64,000 nt of DNA from Brienomyrus brachyistius (lineage: Eukaryota > Chordata > Actinopteri > Osteoglossiformes > Mormyridae), in assembly GCF_023856365.1 (NCBI RefSeq), contig NC_064549.1, positions 11,549,608 through 11,613,607 on the forward strand. Direction: 5' to 3'. Of the stretch, positions 51,013 to 64,000 are shown piece by piece. The notes beneath the pieces were generated by a model. It made no database searches. It had not been told where the DNA came from and was given only the letters and a program-made list of their open reading frames with translations. The stretch's first letter is position 1. The number at the start of each line of letters is the position of its first letter. A program made the translations under genes and the position numbers.

Positions 51013-52737
51013 CTTGCACTTTTCAATAATTTCGGTTTCCTGGGTTTCTTGGGGTTGTTTGCCTTGTTAAATGTCTGTCTTTAACTTTGTCCATAGCTGA
51101 GACTGTATTATGAAAATCTGTTGTTTCGCTGTATAATTAGCTCCCTAGAAACCTGGCATTTAGCATTAAATGCTGTCGTTAAGTTAAAGACCTCAATAAT
51201 TGACATTTGTATTTTCTGCCATTTAAATCGAAGCTTTCCAATGAGCTGTGAAAACAAAATTGGCATTTCGCGGTCGAAGAGTGTTCCCTCTTACAAAAGC
51301 AATGAGAATGATTCGTCTTTCCTAATCACGGTTATATAACTGACTACACTCCCCGTGACTAAACATGCACGTTCAAATTCACTTTTACCGTACACGTATA
51401 TTGTTTTTATGATACTGTGACCATTTTAGCAGAAACACCCCTTTCATTGACGGCACTGAGCCCTGTGATCACGGGCTCCTGCCGACTATATCACTGGTTC
51501 CCACTGGAGACTGACAGGGTACAGTAATCCCACCCAGGGCGAGTCTGACAGCCTCATTCCCCACTAGCGGCTTTTATCCGCCCTGCGATGACTGTCAGGT
51601 GTAGCGGCCTGACAGATTTAAAGGAATAAGCAGGAAAAGGCTCTCGCACTTAGCCGAGACGCGACAGAATTCAGGGCACCCTCCCCTTCAGTCAGGTGTT
51701 AAACTACATTTCATTTCATTGCACATTCGATGATTTTGTCTCTTAAGTTTACTGCGTTCCTTGAGTGCGTCTTACTATACTCATTATGGTTGACGGTGTT
51801 CAGTGTTCCGACTGGAAGGATCGGGGGCTCAGTCAGTGGTTTGGAAACACAAGTGGCTCTTTCAGAAACAGGAGCTTTGGGGTTTCAGGAAATTTCACTA
51901 TAAGAGGAAAGTGTAAATAATAACACAGCCTATAGCCACGGACCTCGCGCTACACACTCAAATAGCCTGTATTTGGTGGGAAATGACTGTTAATCATTAT
52001 TATTTTGTATAGCTGTTATTACAGATTTTCGTAAATGACAAGTCAATTTTGAATGAATAAAACGACTTTAACCTGGATTAGCACTGCGGAAAATTAATAT
52101 GGATGGGTGATACAGGCGTCAAATTACAGCATGAGAGTCGGGACACTCCAAAACCTTAATTTTGCCAGGAGTGTTGAGTTGCATTTCGAAATGCAATATT
52201 TTACACATGTGGGTGCCAAATATGAGCCTTCGCGACCAACCCTGCATTCGTTTTGTCCGGTTTAGACTCACTTTTTCTCAGAGATATTTAGCGTATGTTG
52301 TTAAACACCGTTATGGAATGGCAACTGACATAAACCTCTTTAAATTCCGAAATAAATGGCTTCCTTTTGGCATCAGCGATCGAAAGATCGGGTACCAATA
52401 TGGTAAAATTTGAAATGTGTCGTTTTCTGAGCTCATCGTTGCGATGGAAAACGCGCGGAAGTTTCTCTGCAACTTTCTCGATTTAATCATTGATTTTTGC
52501 AGCATTTCTGCAGCCAGATATTCAAAGCATGTTACGCGTTGCCGATAAGAAAAAGCCCAGCTGCCTGTTGTGTGGAAGTGAAAAGGCATGACAGCTATTT
52601 CACAGCAAACTACAAAGCGAGCAGTTCCGAGCTGGGCTGGAAACTGGGACGCGCCTGAGAAGTTTGCGCCACATGGACAAACACGACAGCGGCTGGCGCA
52701 GATGGTTAGAGTCAAACGAGACGTTTTAATGAGGAGC

Positions 52738-52739
<2 letters not shown>

Positions 52740-52819
<80 letters not shown>

Positions 52820-52851
52820 CGTGCGTGCGTGTGTGTGTGTGTGTGTGTTTT
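52740..52851 (+). repeat. (GT)n microsatellite
   Basis: About 55 GT units with three GCGT interruptions near 52816-52828. Frames on both strands across it are artefacts. Confidence 0.97.
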
Positions 52852-52854
52852 TCT

Positions 52855-53050
52855 GTGTATGTCAGCATGTATATATTTTATGCCATTTTTTTTTCGGTCC
52901 CCGCAAGCGTAATGTGAATTTTATAAAAATCTGTTAATGCGATTTAAAAAGATAATGAATACCGAAAGTCCTTCAGGCTCATTTCTTACATGGTTAAGGT
53001 TAGGGCTGGGTAGGGGTTAAGGTTGTCATTGTTGGTATAAGTTTTCACGA
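52855..53050 (-). repeat. CA-associated dispersed repeat, copy 3 (inverted)
   Basis: Next to the GT run. On the minus strand it contains CTTAACCCCTACCCAGCCCT followed by AACCTTAACC, as in copies 1 and 2. Confidence 0.5.
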
Positions 53051-53609
53051 ATATCGCCCAGTAAAAACGCAAAGATTTCTGTAACACTGATGAACTGATT
53101 ATGTGCAAATGTGCATGCAAGGTGGCTTTATACCTCTAGTTTGTGTGTTCGTATATTATGCATTCCAAAGACATGCAGCTAATGTGGGTGACGTGTGCCC
53201 TCCGATGGACCGACCAGGATGCATCGTGCCCAGTGCTGCCTGGGGAGGAATCCAGGCTCAGCGCAACCTTGCATGCGAAGAGGGGATGGATACGTGCAGA
53301 CAGAAAGCTCAACAACCATCAGGGTGACTCAGGGAGTACTCAGTCCTCTGGTGCCCTCTGCAGGCTGCACAGAGTACAACACATTCAGTTTTCGATTCAG
53401 CTCGCTGCGTCACACTTGCGCAGTTAATGTGAACATTCATATGTATTAAAATTAAATACCTGTAAGAATTCTATGTATTATCGTCATGCTTATAACCGTA
53501 GAGAACTGTAAAAAAACGTGATTTTACTACTTGCACCCGCGAGCTACATATAGTAGGAACACTATTTGTTTTGAATGTCAAAGAATAGAGTATCATGAAT
53601 CTTTTAGGC

Positions 53610-53802
53610 CAGGGGTGTCAAACTCCAGTCCTGGGGGGCCGGGGCCCTGGGTAGCTTAGTTCTTTCCCTGCTCACCCACAAATGATTAAGCTCAAAACTG
53701 TGTGGCCATTAGCACAACAGGTTGAACCAGGTGTGTTAAATGACGGGAAACCCAAAAATGAGCAGGGCTCCGGCCCCCCAGGACTGGAGTTCGACATCTC
53801 TG
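53610..53802. mobile_element. hAT-type MITE with 8-base target duplication
   Basis: 193 bases. Ends are CAGGGGTGTCAAACTCCAGT and, inverted, CCAGAGATGTCGAACTCCAG, followed inward by CCTGGGGGGCCGG in both. Flanks are TTTTAGGC (53602-53609) and GTTTAGGC (53803-53810), an 8-base duplication with one mismatch, as hAT transposases make. No coding capacity. The terminal sequence is of a kind very common in fish genomes. Confidence 0.85.
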
Positions 53803-53918
53803 GTTTAGGCCTGCTTATTAATTTAGTTTGTGTCCTCATTCCTTAAATGTACAACAGAACCTTCTGGATTCCATGTCTTTATCCATTGTGATCTGTACTG
53901 TCGGTTTTACAGTTCGGA

Positions 53919-53920
<2 letters not shown>

Positions 53921-53981
<61 letters not shown>
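53921..53981 (+). repeat. (GT)n microsatellite
   Basis: Perfect run of 30 GT units. Confidence 0.97.
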
Positions 53982-53984
<3 letters not shown>

Positions 53985-55180
53985 ATTCAAGCGTGGTATT
54001 TCAAGTGTGTATTTTTTACTTAAAAAAACACCTGTGGCACAAATTGATCGGGTTTCGTAATAACATGCATTTTGTAATAACATACATTTCTTTATGGAAG
54101 TAATGTATGAATATTGGATTGCTAATGTGTGAGGTTGGGATCACTTATGCAGCTTGTGCATTGAAAAGCGATCCCACCATTAAACGTTCTGTAGGAATAG
54201 GGTACAGGAAGGTGGCTTTGGAGAACTCAGAGAACACAAGCGTGTCGCTTGGCTTGTGTGTCTCAAGGCCAGTGTTTACACGAGAAGAAGGGCGACAATT
54301 TGGATATGGGGTGTTGGGGCAGGTCCTCTCTGACATTGTGGGAGTAGTAGTGTGTTTAGGGTGGTGGGGGGTTCCTGGCCAATTTATTCACTTATTTATC
54401 AGTTTTGAAAGAAATCCTACATCCTTGTGGAAGAACTAAAATAAGATTTCTTAAAGAATCATAAACTGCTCGATGTTGTGCTGATACCAAGCTAACCCTT
54501 TTATTTTTAAAACATTTTGTCATGTTCCTGGAGCTCTTACAATACTGTACCATTCCTGTTTAGCACACGGAATCGAAGACGCGCAGATTAACCCTGAAAT
54601 ATCCATTATTCGTTTTGAAAATCATTTCAAATGTTGTAAATGTGTATTTTTGCACCTGGTGTTGTAAATGTTTCTATTATTATCGGGAGCAGAATATGAA
54701 GTATTACCAGGCTGCGTCGCCCAAAAAGGGGGCGAAGGGGGAAGCCCGATGCTAGTATACTGTCAGAAAAAAATGTACCAATTTCTATTGGTACATTAAT
54801 GTTGTTTGTACTTTGGTGAACAAAACTGTGCTCCTCTTCATCTCACAGTGAAGCTATAAAATGGTATACACAAAATACACCCACTTTCTCATATCCAAAA
54901 CTTTCAGTTCAGACTTACATGCTCTCTCTCGGTAGGAGTGTAGCCCCCTGTCGGTACCGGGGGTCTAAACATGCTGCTAGTTTTGCAGAATTCAAATGAT
55001 TGATGAATGTCAGCCATCCAGAATAAGATTGAAGTAAAGCTTATAGGCATAACCCAGTGTCCAGCACAATGACTCTCAGAAAAATGTAGTTTTAATTATC
55101 TAAAGACTAATTGGTATTAGGTCTGCTATTATTACCACTGTTGGTATAATTAACATAAAGAGAAGAGTAAAAATCTGTAC

Positions 55181-55400
55181 CTTTGCTTGTCTCTGGGGCT
55201 GTACCCTGGAGGGACTGCCAATTCACCATTAGCTGTAGGTAATTATACCTTTTAAGGTACAGAAATTGACTCTAAAGACATTTCTGTAACATCGATGGTA
55301 CATTAATGCTGTTTTTACCTTTGAGATGTTTCCCAGAGTCCATTTCTGTACCTTAAAAGGTTAGTTTACACGGGTACAGCCCCAGTGGCAAGCAGTGGTA
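55181..55400. mobile_element. palindromic non-autonomous element
   Basis: The left arm contains CTCTGGGGCTGTACCCTGGA ... ATACCTTTTAAGGTACAGAA. The right arm is its imperfect reverse complement, TTTCTGTACCTTAAAAGGTT ... CGGGTACAGCCCCAGTGGCA. The arms span 55181-55280 and 55338-55400 around a loop. A related stretch with GGTACATTAATGTTGTTTGT at 54770-54830 suggests a second, diverged copy. Confidence 0.6.
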
Positions 55401-58400
55401 TATTTTTTTTTCATTAATAGAATCTTTTGAGTGATGAGCTGCTACTGTTTCTGCTGCTTGGGTGATTTATTGTTTTCTTGGGAGTTTTTTTTTTTTGTAC
55501 GGCAAATACGAAGTAAATCGGACGCTTCCACATTCATGCAAAGAGCGCTCGATTGAACGGAGTACTCGACGCAAGGACTAAATTTTCTTCGTACGGTCAG
55601 AAGATGGTGCTGTTTTGTCTCTTTGCAAAATGGCAACAATGATGCCAAGGAGAACTTTATACACAAACCAACAACATTACGGTGCGAAGCAGCGGAAGCA
55701 TCAGGCTGCGCCCGAAGTCCTGCGTAACATCTAACAGATCTGATGAGGACTCCCGCTCTGCTATGAAATGATGTTACATCATCATTACAAACATTCTGTC
55801 TCTGGCTTAGAAAGAATCCTTCACTGAGGGTTAAATAAAACTTTTAAATAATACGCCACCAAATCTAGGTAGTCTGAACCAACACTTCACTTTCCAATGG
55901 ATTTGCAACCGGAAATTTCTTCATTTCCTCTCTTCATTGTGATGTTCTCAACGAAAGGTTGCAAAGGGACAATCTTGCTGGATGCTGTCTTAAAGTTACA
56001 CATAAGTGCCCATAGGGGGTGCAATTGAAAAGAGCATCGCTTCTGAAGATGTAGTTTGTGAATATCAAGCATGATTTCTTGTCAAGATTAACCTTTAGAA
56101 TTGGAAACTGAGTGCATTTTAAGTTTTTTCTACACTTATACATTCTTTCAAATTGACCAATAAAGATGTTTATTTTAGTTGAATCAAATTTCAACAAAGT
56201 AACATGTTTTTATAATGACATGTGTCTTCAGTTCTGCCTCCCTGTTGTGCTTATTTAGCTCAGTAGTAAATAATGATCAATATAAACTTCACACTACTTA
56301 CGGTTGCATGTCTGTCGTATTTTGGTGTTTCTGTTCCCCAGATAGAAACAGGAAATACTGTTTGCGAAAACAAACTACCTAACGGACAAAAAAATAATAC
56401 ATTGATTATGTTAGTATAGAGGTAAAGGGAAGAAATATGTTAGTTCCTCCTAGCCTACAAAATGTAGGCTATTTGGATTTATTTTTTCATCGATGCATTT
56501 TCTATAACCGCTTGTTCTATGCCTCTCCCGGACACTACGGGCGCAAAGCAGGGAACAAACAAGGACGGGACCCCAACCCACCCATCGCAGAAAGATTACT
56601 GTATTTTTCAGTGGCAATCCGTTTAATCGTACCTGTTCCACGGTTCTCTAAAATAATAGCTCATTTATTTCCTAATGTAAGCCAAGTTATCCTGTATATT
56701 TCGGAACTGGGGAATTTATGGTAATATATTTTTTTCTGAACCGGTGGCAGCATTATTAAAATAAAGTATTCTGCGTACGAGTGATCATTATTGGCGGCAC
56801 GAGCATTCAGGCCACGCTTGATGAGTGAAGCTGAAATCAGCAGCAGAGGCTCTGGGCTCAGGCAGAAACATGCGGCATAATATGACCACATGGGCTTTAA
56901 GTGTGTGTCTTCTGTCATTGAATTCATGGCCGCCTGGTATTTCGGTGTGCTTAAAAAGGCCCGGATCTGTCTTTTAACTTTTTTTTCCACTTTTTTAAGT
57001 GAAGCAATATGAACGACACCAAATCTAATTTGAGCAGAGGAAAACTATGCTACAGCCCCGGGGACCAACTCTTTAAGATACACGTGGACGTATAAATCAA
57101 ATTACAGAGAGTGGGGGTGACCGATTGAAAGTAGGCTTCTCCGCTTGACCCTGCCAATTTTCTTATGTTTTGTATCTGTGAAAGAAGGGCTCGGCGCTTT
57201 GGGCAGGGTCAACAGCCGGTTATGGCGCGTAAAAGCAGAAAGAAATACAACAATTACAAAAATACAATTGTCTCCTAGCAAAACTATTTCAGAAAATTTT
57301 GGGGTAGATGTGTATCGGTCCTATTATTCGGTCATTTTTCTCAGTGGACTTCAGGAGCTCTTAGCAACTGCGAGTGATATGAGATCGTTGATCTATACAA
57401 AACTACGCAGAACTTAGCGTATTTTTCCCGTTTCAGTATGTTGAATCATTCTTTAACCTAAACTGCGGAATAAAAGTTTTATTTCCATTTCGAATTTTAG
57501 TTGTACAAACGCAATCGTACTGAAAATCACTTGCCTTTATTTCCCATTGTTTCGCGGTATTTTATCTTAATTTACATTGTATTTTATGGTATGATTGTTT
57601 CGGCTCTTTTACATTCAAATTACCAAAAATGTTTTGTTTTGCGCTTAACAGCAGACATACGACCTTCAATCAGTTTGCCCCAGGCATTTGTTTTTTGAAT
57701 TTTAAAGCATCAATTTTGCCAGTTAAGTGTTCGGATGTGAAGTTAAATTAAATCCACAGTTTAGTTTTATATTTATATATTTATATTCATGCTGAATACC
57801 TTCACGGTGTATTTAGGGTTCTTTTCATCGTGAACTGATATATGTTCTCTGGTAGCCCACGGCATTTTCTTGGATTTCATTTTAACGTAGAAAAATGCTT
57901 TCAATAGCCAAACATTCGCCAAAGGACTACTGAGCATTAACTCACCCTCAGCCTGCCGCTCAAACGGGATCATCCTCAACAGGCCGGGAGCAACAAGTGG
58001 ACAGATTGTGCCACAATTTCGGCTGAACTTTAACGGGCCAGTTTTAAAATATGGCTCTCTTCATTATGGATGCCCTTCGTCAGAAGCTCACAAAAGTCCC
58101 CGAAACGGAATCAGAAATAACGTTTAGGAGGATAGAGATAAAATGTAAAGAAAAATCAGCGACAATATGACAGAAATTAGCCGTGAAGAGAAAAGCAAAT
58201 GTGTAGAAGTCGGGTGCCCGAGCGGACCAGGGGTCCGGTCTGATGAGCGCATGTTTGGACAGTGTCCAGTTTGCGCTGGGAGAGCTGCCTGGAAGCGGCC
58301 CCGGGAACCGGAGAAGGCGCCCTCGACCCCCCTGGCATCTTAAATGACAGCGCTCACTTGATTTCCTTCAAAGCTTCCATGAAACAAGATATAAAGCAGC

Positions 58401-59220
58401 TATAAACCCCGGTAAAGGCGTCAAAGGTGGGGCTGAAAAACGTCCCCCGCTGCCCGTTACCTCAAATTACACGTTACTCTCGTTCTGCTCGGGAATGGCC
58501 AGCGAGGCAGCAGGGAAATCAGAAACTTCTGCTCTCATTAAAGAATGGTCCACATGGCTATCGATATTAATTATCCAATTCTGTAAGTCTAACGTATTAT
58601 TTCACTCCAGATTTTTGTGGATTGTAAATAGTTCGGATCATATGGGTTCACTTCGAGTTTTATAATTATAGGCTAGAAGTCTGCTCTCAGGATTACGGGT
58701 CAGTAAGGCAGAAATCACACATAATGCTGCATAAACTACTGTCGCTCCGCTGTAGGAATAGGAAAGTTTTTGGAAGATACGGAACCTAATGTTTAGTGTA
58801 AATGTTACTTAAAATGTGCATTTTGTGTTCTGGCGCACCTGTATTTTCGAAATTCTGGTCAGTGAAGTCAAGCGAAATGAAAACGTTTGAAAAGTTATAA
58901 ATACAACCCACTTATCTTGAGCAGAATAAATAAATCGACAAAATACATGTACGGTGATTTTAAGCATTCAAGGTGTATCAAATTTAATATGTATAATTAC
59001 TGTCCTTGAAATTATAAGCGAATGAAAATGCAATCTTTTTGACTCGGTGTCTTTTTCTGCCAAAAATGTTTAAAAAAATAATTCCCCGTGACTGTCTCAA
59101 CAAAAGTGCATTTGTCATAAACTCAATCAATGAGCCTCGGGAGGTTTGCTAAGCCCATTGCTTGTGTTCGAAATTATGATACGTCCATTTCGATGTTGAT
59201 AATACGCACGCCGCAGGCTA

Positions 59221-59277
<57 letters not shown>

Positions 59278-62240
59278 GAACAGTAATTCACCATTTGCGA
59301 CTCGCTCAAAACCTCTAATCGGCCGCTTTCCCCTGGTCAGATGTGCCAGTACGTGTGGCGCTCCTTCCCTTTTGCTGTCATTCACGGCTGTGGGAACATC
59401 TGGCCTGTCCGATCTGCTAGCTGTAACATCACCTCAGGATTTTAATCAAATGCTTCTCTCTTTTTTAAATAGCAAACACGCCGAGTGCCCCGGGAGCATT
59501 AAACACTTATACAGCTTTGGAAAAATTTGTCCAGCACATCTGGGATACGATTCCTCAGGTCGGGTTAGGAATGCATTTCGCCAGGACCGAGGTGGATCAC
59601 CGGTAGTTTTTACGTATTTATAAATGTGTCATATTATCACGTTTCCCCCCAGGAAGATCTGTTTATTTACTTTGCGTGATTTATGTATGTAATTCATATT
59701 ATTTACCACGGTTCAGTTATGAAGGGCCTGTATTGACCATGTTTATTACATATTTCAGAGTATTTTCATTCTCCCAGCCTCTTACAGTCAGCAAAACGTC
59801 TCTTACAAGTTATGCTCCTCTTCTTGACTTTCCAAAAATCTAGATTCTGATTTGAAGTTCCAAAACACTTAACTGCTGCAGTACTGTATTAAAGCTAAGT
59901 GCTTTCGTTCATGTGCCTGCATCCAACGTGGTTTGCAGAGTGTGTCGAGGGTGTACTTAGTGTTCTCGCTGCAGATGGCTATTCGTTTCCTTCCTTTTTG
60001 TTTGTCTGTGTTATTAATTTGTTAAATAAACTTTCTAGACATGAGAATGAACGCTTCACAGCAGAGAGAGTTTCTCAGACATAAATGTAGGAACGGGAGA
60101 CTGTCCCCAAGTCACGGATGGTAGGCTGGTGAGGTTCTGCGTTGTGACGCAGGATAGGAACTCTCTCCTGGTGGGGGTTTGCGTTGACCCCACTCGGGGT
60201 GGTTCAGCTCGCTGGGGTCTTACGTTACCCCAGCCCCATGTCCCATGTCTCCCCCCACACCACCATGTAATATGTCACTTTCCCGTGTGATCAAGCCTCT
60301 CCGTGTCACAGTACCCCGAAGCATCTCATGTTGGGCAGGAAAAAGATATTGCTATAGGGATGGGAATGGGGGCTTGGCAAGCTAACGAGCAGGACCCCCT
60401 CTCCTAAAAGCTGATGTCTTCCAGGCCCCATGACTGTCAAAACATCTCTATGTACTGGAGGACGCGCACCCCTTCAAAGTCAGCCTTCCCGGCCCACGAG
60501 CCTGGATTCGATTTCTTGGTTGAGCGATCCGGGTCCATGAATTCCTCATGCGGATTCTCTCTGGGGCTCGTCGGGCCCAGCCCGAGTACGAGTGCTGGGA
60601 GGGTCACGGGTGGGGGGGTGGCTGATGAGGGGAAATGTAAGAGGAAGCTTCATCTAGCTGGGTCGCCATCTCCCTCAGCTTTTTTTGTTTTCTTTTTTTT
60701 TGGGGGGGGGGGGGGGGGCTTTTTCTGACCTCCATAGGACCCCAATCAGTAGAGTTGGACGTCTAAAGCAGCTCTGGCATGAGGGGGGGTGGCGCAAGGG
60801 GGGAACTGAGGGGGTGCCCAAGAAACCTGTTGCCTGTCTTTGGGGGCCTGGGGGAGGGACATACATGATGTGTCCCTTTACAGTTCGCACAACCCCGCCC
60901 CCCCCCAGCCTCTTACCCCAGTCCCACATGCTGAAGTATCTAAATGGCCCCTCATCCCCAAGCATAAATAAATACCCCAAGGTACCAGAGTGCGGTGGGG
61001 ATTCTTGTGGATAAATCTCTGAATTTTAAATTCCTCTGCTAACACGTGTCCTCCCTCCTCGGAGGTTTGGAAAGTGATTCAGTTCCACTATCTCCCACAT
61101 TGCCAGCTGGAGTCAAGTGGGTCACCACGTCAAAGAGCTTCAGGGTCAGAGGTTAAGTCTTGTCTGATCCATGTGCGCCCCCCGGTGGAGGGTTTCGGAG
61201 ACGCTCACTGGCACTGATTGCATCATACAGGTTTAGGGGAATTTTCAGCATCAGAGGAAAGGTGAGCAGAGCCCTGGTCAGTTGATGCTGAAAGAGTGAC
61301 GGCAACAGCTGCACAGTGGATCAGCACCAGCATGGAGAGGGGGGTGGGGTGCGGGGGTGGGCGATTCCCGGGGCAGAGGGGGGTCACGACACCACTAGCG
61401 ACAGTGTTTTTGCCCCAGGGCTGCTGGGAGTGTTCAAACACGACCTTGTGAACCCCAGGGACTGAGCGAGCCCTTTGTGGGCCAGAAGCGGGTGTGCGTA
61501 CTGGACGGGGGGGGCTGTATTTCTCATTAAGCTCATAGGAGAAAGGGGCCAGCAACTGAAATTAAATACACATATGGGGGGGGGGTGGGATACACAAAAG
61601 ACCCCAGCTTCAGGTTCGAGGGCTTCAGTCACAGTGCCATCGTTAAGGAAGGTCGGCGTGTTTCTCTAATTCGTCACAAGGGCGGGCATCGTGTTTACGG
61701 GGGTGGGGGGGGTCAGCCCCATGCTGACTACTGCAGGGTGCATAGGGGGCTGGCAGGTTCTCAGTCCCACCCGCACGCATGGGAAGCTCATTCACCCTCG
61801 TGACGCTCGCTCTCGGGGCCCGGCTGCTGTCCGCGTGTCAGGCGCGTTTTAATTAGGGTTAATGTCCTGGGGCTGCGATTCAGCCACACACTAGGGTCCT
61901 CTGTGTAGCCATTAAAGGGGAAAAAAGTAAGACATGTTTGTGCAAAAGCCTTTGGTTATTTTCCTATTTTTACATCAGAAACAAAAGTGAGTTTGTTTGC
62001 CGGCCTGTGTGAGTATTAATAGACATGGCTGTCCGTCGTCTCCTGGAGGAATTCACTAAACGCGGTTTTCAGACAAGTCCGCCCCATCCTTCTCTTTTTT
62101 TTAAAGGGTGCACATTTAGAAAAGCTCCTTTTGAATGGGAACTTTGCCCCCTTGAAAAGAGCATTTTCATATCTAAGATTGTGAAGAAAATCCCAATAAT
62201 ACGCATAAATGCATTTACAGGATGAGGAAATTTTCACTTT
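55401..62240. other. intergenic, mostly AT-rich, no gene seen
   Basis: 55.4-60 kb is AT-rich unique sequence with a TTA trinucleotide run at 59218-59275. From 60.1 kb the composition turns GC-richer with G runs (60703-60718, 61572-61583). No frame matches a known protein family. Confidence 0.55.
59218..59275 (+). repeat. (TTA)n microsatellite
   Basis: About 19 perfect TTA/TAT units, reading as poly-Leu in one frame. Confidence 0.97.
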
Positions 62241-62249
62241 TTTGAAAAA

Positions 62250-62420
62250 AGACATGTCAACACATTCATATGTATATTTATTTTATTTTAATTATAAATA
62301 GCAATAGCACTGTATTTGTACATGAGAAGCTGTACATTGAAATGATTCTGTACAGTCATATCAGAGGAAAAAAATGCAAAAATAGTTGCCATTTCCTGTC
62401 ATGATTAATGATAAACAAAC
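62250..62420 (-). other. possible 3'UTR end of a minus-strand gene
   Basis: On the minus strand the sequence is AT-rich with TACAGCTTCTCATGTACAAA, TACAGTGCTATTGCTATTTA and then AATTAAAATAAAATAAATAT, i.e. poly(A)-signal-like AATAAA words near 62277-62290. It looks like a transcript end, but no coding exon to its right is recognised inside the window. Confidence 0.25.
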
Positions 62421-64000
62421 GTGAGCAGAAATGGGACTGAGCTGCCCGCCTCGTTAACGTGTCCCAAGATGGAAGACGCTGGAGTTGGGGAAACTGCCGA
62501 AATGCTGTTGTGGCGTCATGAGAGTCTTACACACATGCACACGCACACGCGTGAACGGACACACGAGTCATGCATGTGATTAGCACTTAGAAATAAATAA
62601 AGGTGCAATACATCAGTCTGATCTTTTTTTACACAAGTACTGCAGTGAAAACACACCGGATTGAAACAGCAAAACAAAACAATTTGGCTTTGTGGTGGCC
62701 CGTACGGGAAGCGTGTTTTAATTCTTTTGACGTGTTTTAAATGGCTCCATGTGTGCTTGTAATGACATTAATGCTTCACATGAGCGGACGTGTCTTGCAG
62801 CAGTTTCACCCTTTTTATTTTCGGTCATTTTTTTCCTGCCTTCTCCTTCCTGCCTGAGCGCGTCCCACTCAGTGCAGCGCAGCACCCACAGACACCCACA
62901 GGGGGCGCTGCTTTCCTCCCTCCTATGACGCGTCTCTGCGTGTCAGTGACTCTGAGGTATGTCGCATTGCACTTTTGGGGGTGTGCTGTGCTCCCTCCTC
63001 ATGCATGTCTTGGAGCTGAGCTCTATCGCCCCCTTCTGGCGGTACCCCAGACCTCTCCTGTCAGTCCGTCGCTTTCCGACAAATCACTTTTGACCTCCGC
63101 CCTGCCCCCCCCCCCCACCCCCAACCCCCATATCTTTTGGCTTGAACACTGCCGCTCTATAGTGAGCTCCTCAGTCGTCATTAAGCCTCGGTAAACATTT
63201 GTCGTCTGCTGCTCCGTTCCTGGCTTTTGTTTTCAGTGCATAATCGTGCCGCGTCCATCCATGGCTGCGTCGAGGCCTCCAGCATAGCGCCCCCTGTCCC
63301 ATCCCTGGAGGAATGCAGAGTCTGCTTCTTACTCATTGCTAAGGTCCTGTGTAAAAAGACTCTTAGGTGGGGAAGCCCATACTGCTTAGCAGTATGAAGG
63401 GATATGTTTGGCTCCATTGCCTCCTGTTACGTAGTCCTGGGTTATGTGGATACCACCCCCCCCCACCCCCCCATCACCAGGCTGGCCTTACACAAACATC
63501 TTGAGAAAATGTGTCCTCAGTGGCATCTCTGTTATTCATGGCAATCAAACAGGGGGAGGCCCTGGGTTTGTTCTGATGTCATCCTCTCTCACCTTTCATC
63601 CCCCACATGGACCAGCCTGGTCCTCAAAGCGCGATGTGAAGCAGCTCAGTCCAGAGCCTAGTAACTGGAGAGCTCACCTCCCCCCCCACCCCGCCCACCC
63701 CCCCCCCCCCTTTGGTCCTGATTAGATGAATCAGCCGTCTGTCCATGTACCCAGCCAGAGCACGTCCCTGCCCCGCTCAGCCACCCCCCCCTCCCACCTA
63801 TAAACCCAAAGAACCAGGAGTAAAGCAGGGGGGGTCGGCGAGCTGGCTTTTGGAGACACTTCTGTTCAGGCAATTTCAGGCTTCAGATAATGAAAGGCAC
63901 CTGAAAGAGAGAGGAGAACAAAAAATGGAGAAGCTCTCAGAGATGAAGGTCTTACAGGAGGAAGGTCTTAGAGAAGGTTGTCTCAGATGCAGCCATGTCT
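62421..64000. other. right edge, no gene seen
   Basis: GC-mixed sequence with C runs (63102-63115, 63454-63464, 63700-63711). The reading frames are short and unrecognised. A neighbouring gene could begin beyond the window. Confidence 0.5.

Larger units (their letters stand above)
47906..52735. other. intergenic, no gene seen
   Basis: Contains (ATGG)n at 48357-48393, a degenerate array of about 33-base units (GATTCATAGTGAAGCAGAGG-like) at 49575-49860 and a GA run at 50970-51010. From 50800 onward the sequence is AT-rich and mostly unique. Confidence 0.55.

Noticed and set aside
62790..64000. Search for pax3 or other neighbour exons at the right edge
   Set aside because: No paired-box, homeodomain or other known coding motif was found on either strand.

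Overview
The window looks like vertebrate genomic DNA, most probably from a ray-finned (teleost) fish. It holds one clearly recognisable protein gene, the Eph receptor tyrosine kinase epha4, on the minus strand. Sixteen coding exons are present with canonical splice sites. They run from the signal-peptide exon (26411..26498) to most of the SAM domain (75..230). The last coding exon lies off the left edge. The fish assignment rests on the compact gene (about 26 kb), a tRNA-derived SINE of fish type, short hAT-type elements and very dense microsatellites. I cannot name the species or say which teleost epha4 paralogue this is.

Layout: 1-26.5 kb is epha4. Its introns are full of C/G homopolymers, purine/pyrimidine tracts, CA repeats, a telomere-like block (9.36-9.46 kb) and two minisatellites (16.3-17.1 and 21.8-22.2 kb). 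26.5-26.85 kb is the 5'UTR/promoter region, with an upstream ORF that overlaps the start codon. 27-64 kb has no gene I can support. It holds tandem arrays of 55 bp (30.4 kb), 60 bp (33.1 kb), 43 bp (39.2 kb) and 24 bp (42.9 kb), plus mobile-element remnants: a hAT-like element at 34.0 kb, a SINE at 40.7 kb, a Tigger-like element at 40.9 kb, an inverted pair at 45.4/47.4 kb, a hAT MITE at 53.6 kb and a palindromic element at 55.2 kb. AT-rich single-copy DNA fills 50-60 kb. An AT-rich stretch near 62.3 kb resembles a 3'UTR end of a minus-strand gene beyond the right edge, but no coding exon supports that.

The receptor's domain order is intact: signal peptide, ephrin-binding domain, cysteine-rich/EGF-like, two fibronectin III, transmembrane, juxtamembrane tyrosines, kinase, SAM. 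However, the exons between 2.1 and 6.7 kb carry about eight single-base insertions or deletions relative to the family exon lengths. One of them breaks the catalytic-loop HRDLAARN motif. The remaining exons, including a 664-base one, are clean. The cluster is either an assembly-quality patch or real decay; I favour the former because most sites sit in short base runs. I found no novel biological system. The best leads are this indel cluster, the 360-bp higher-order repeat at 33 kb and the Tigger-like element.
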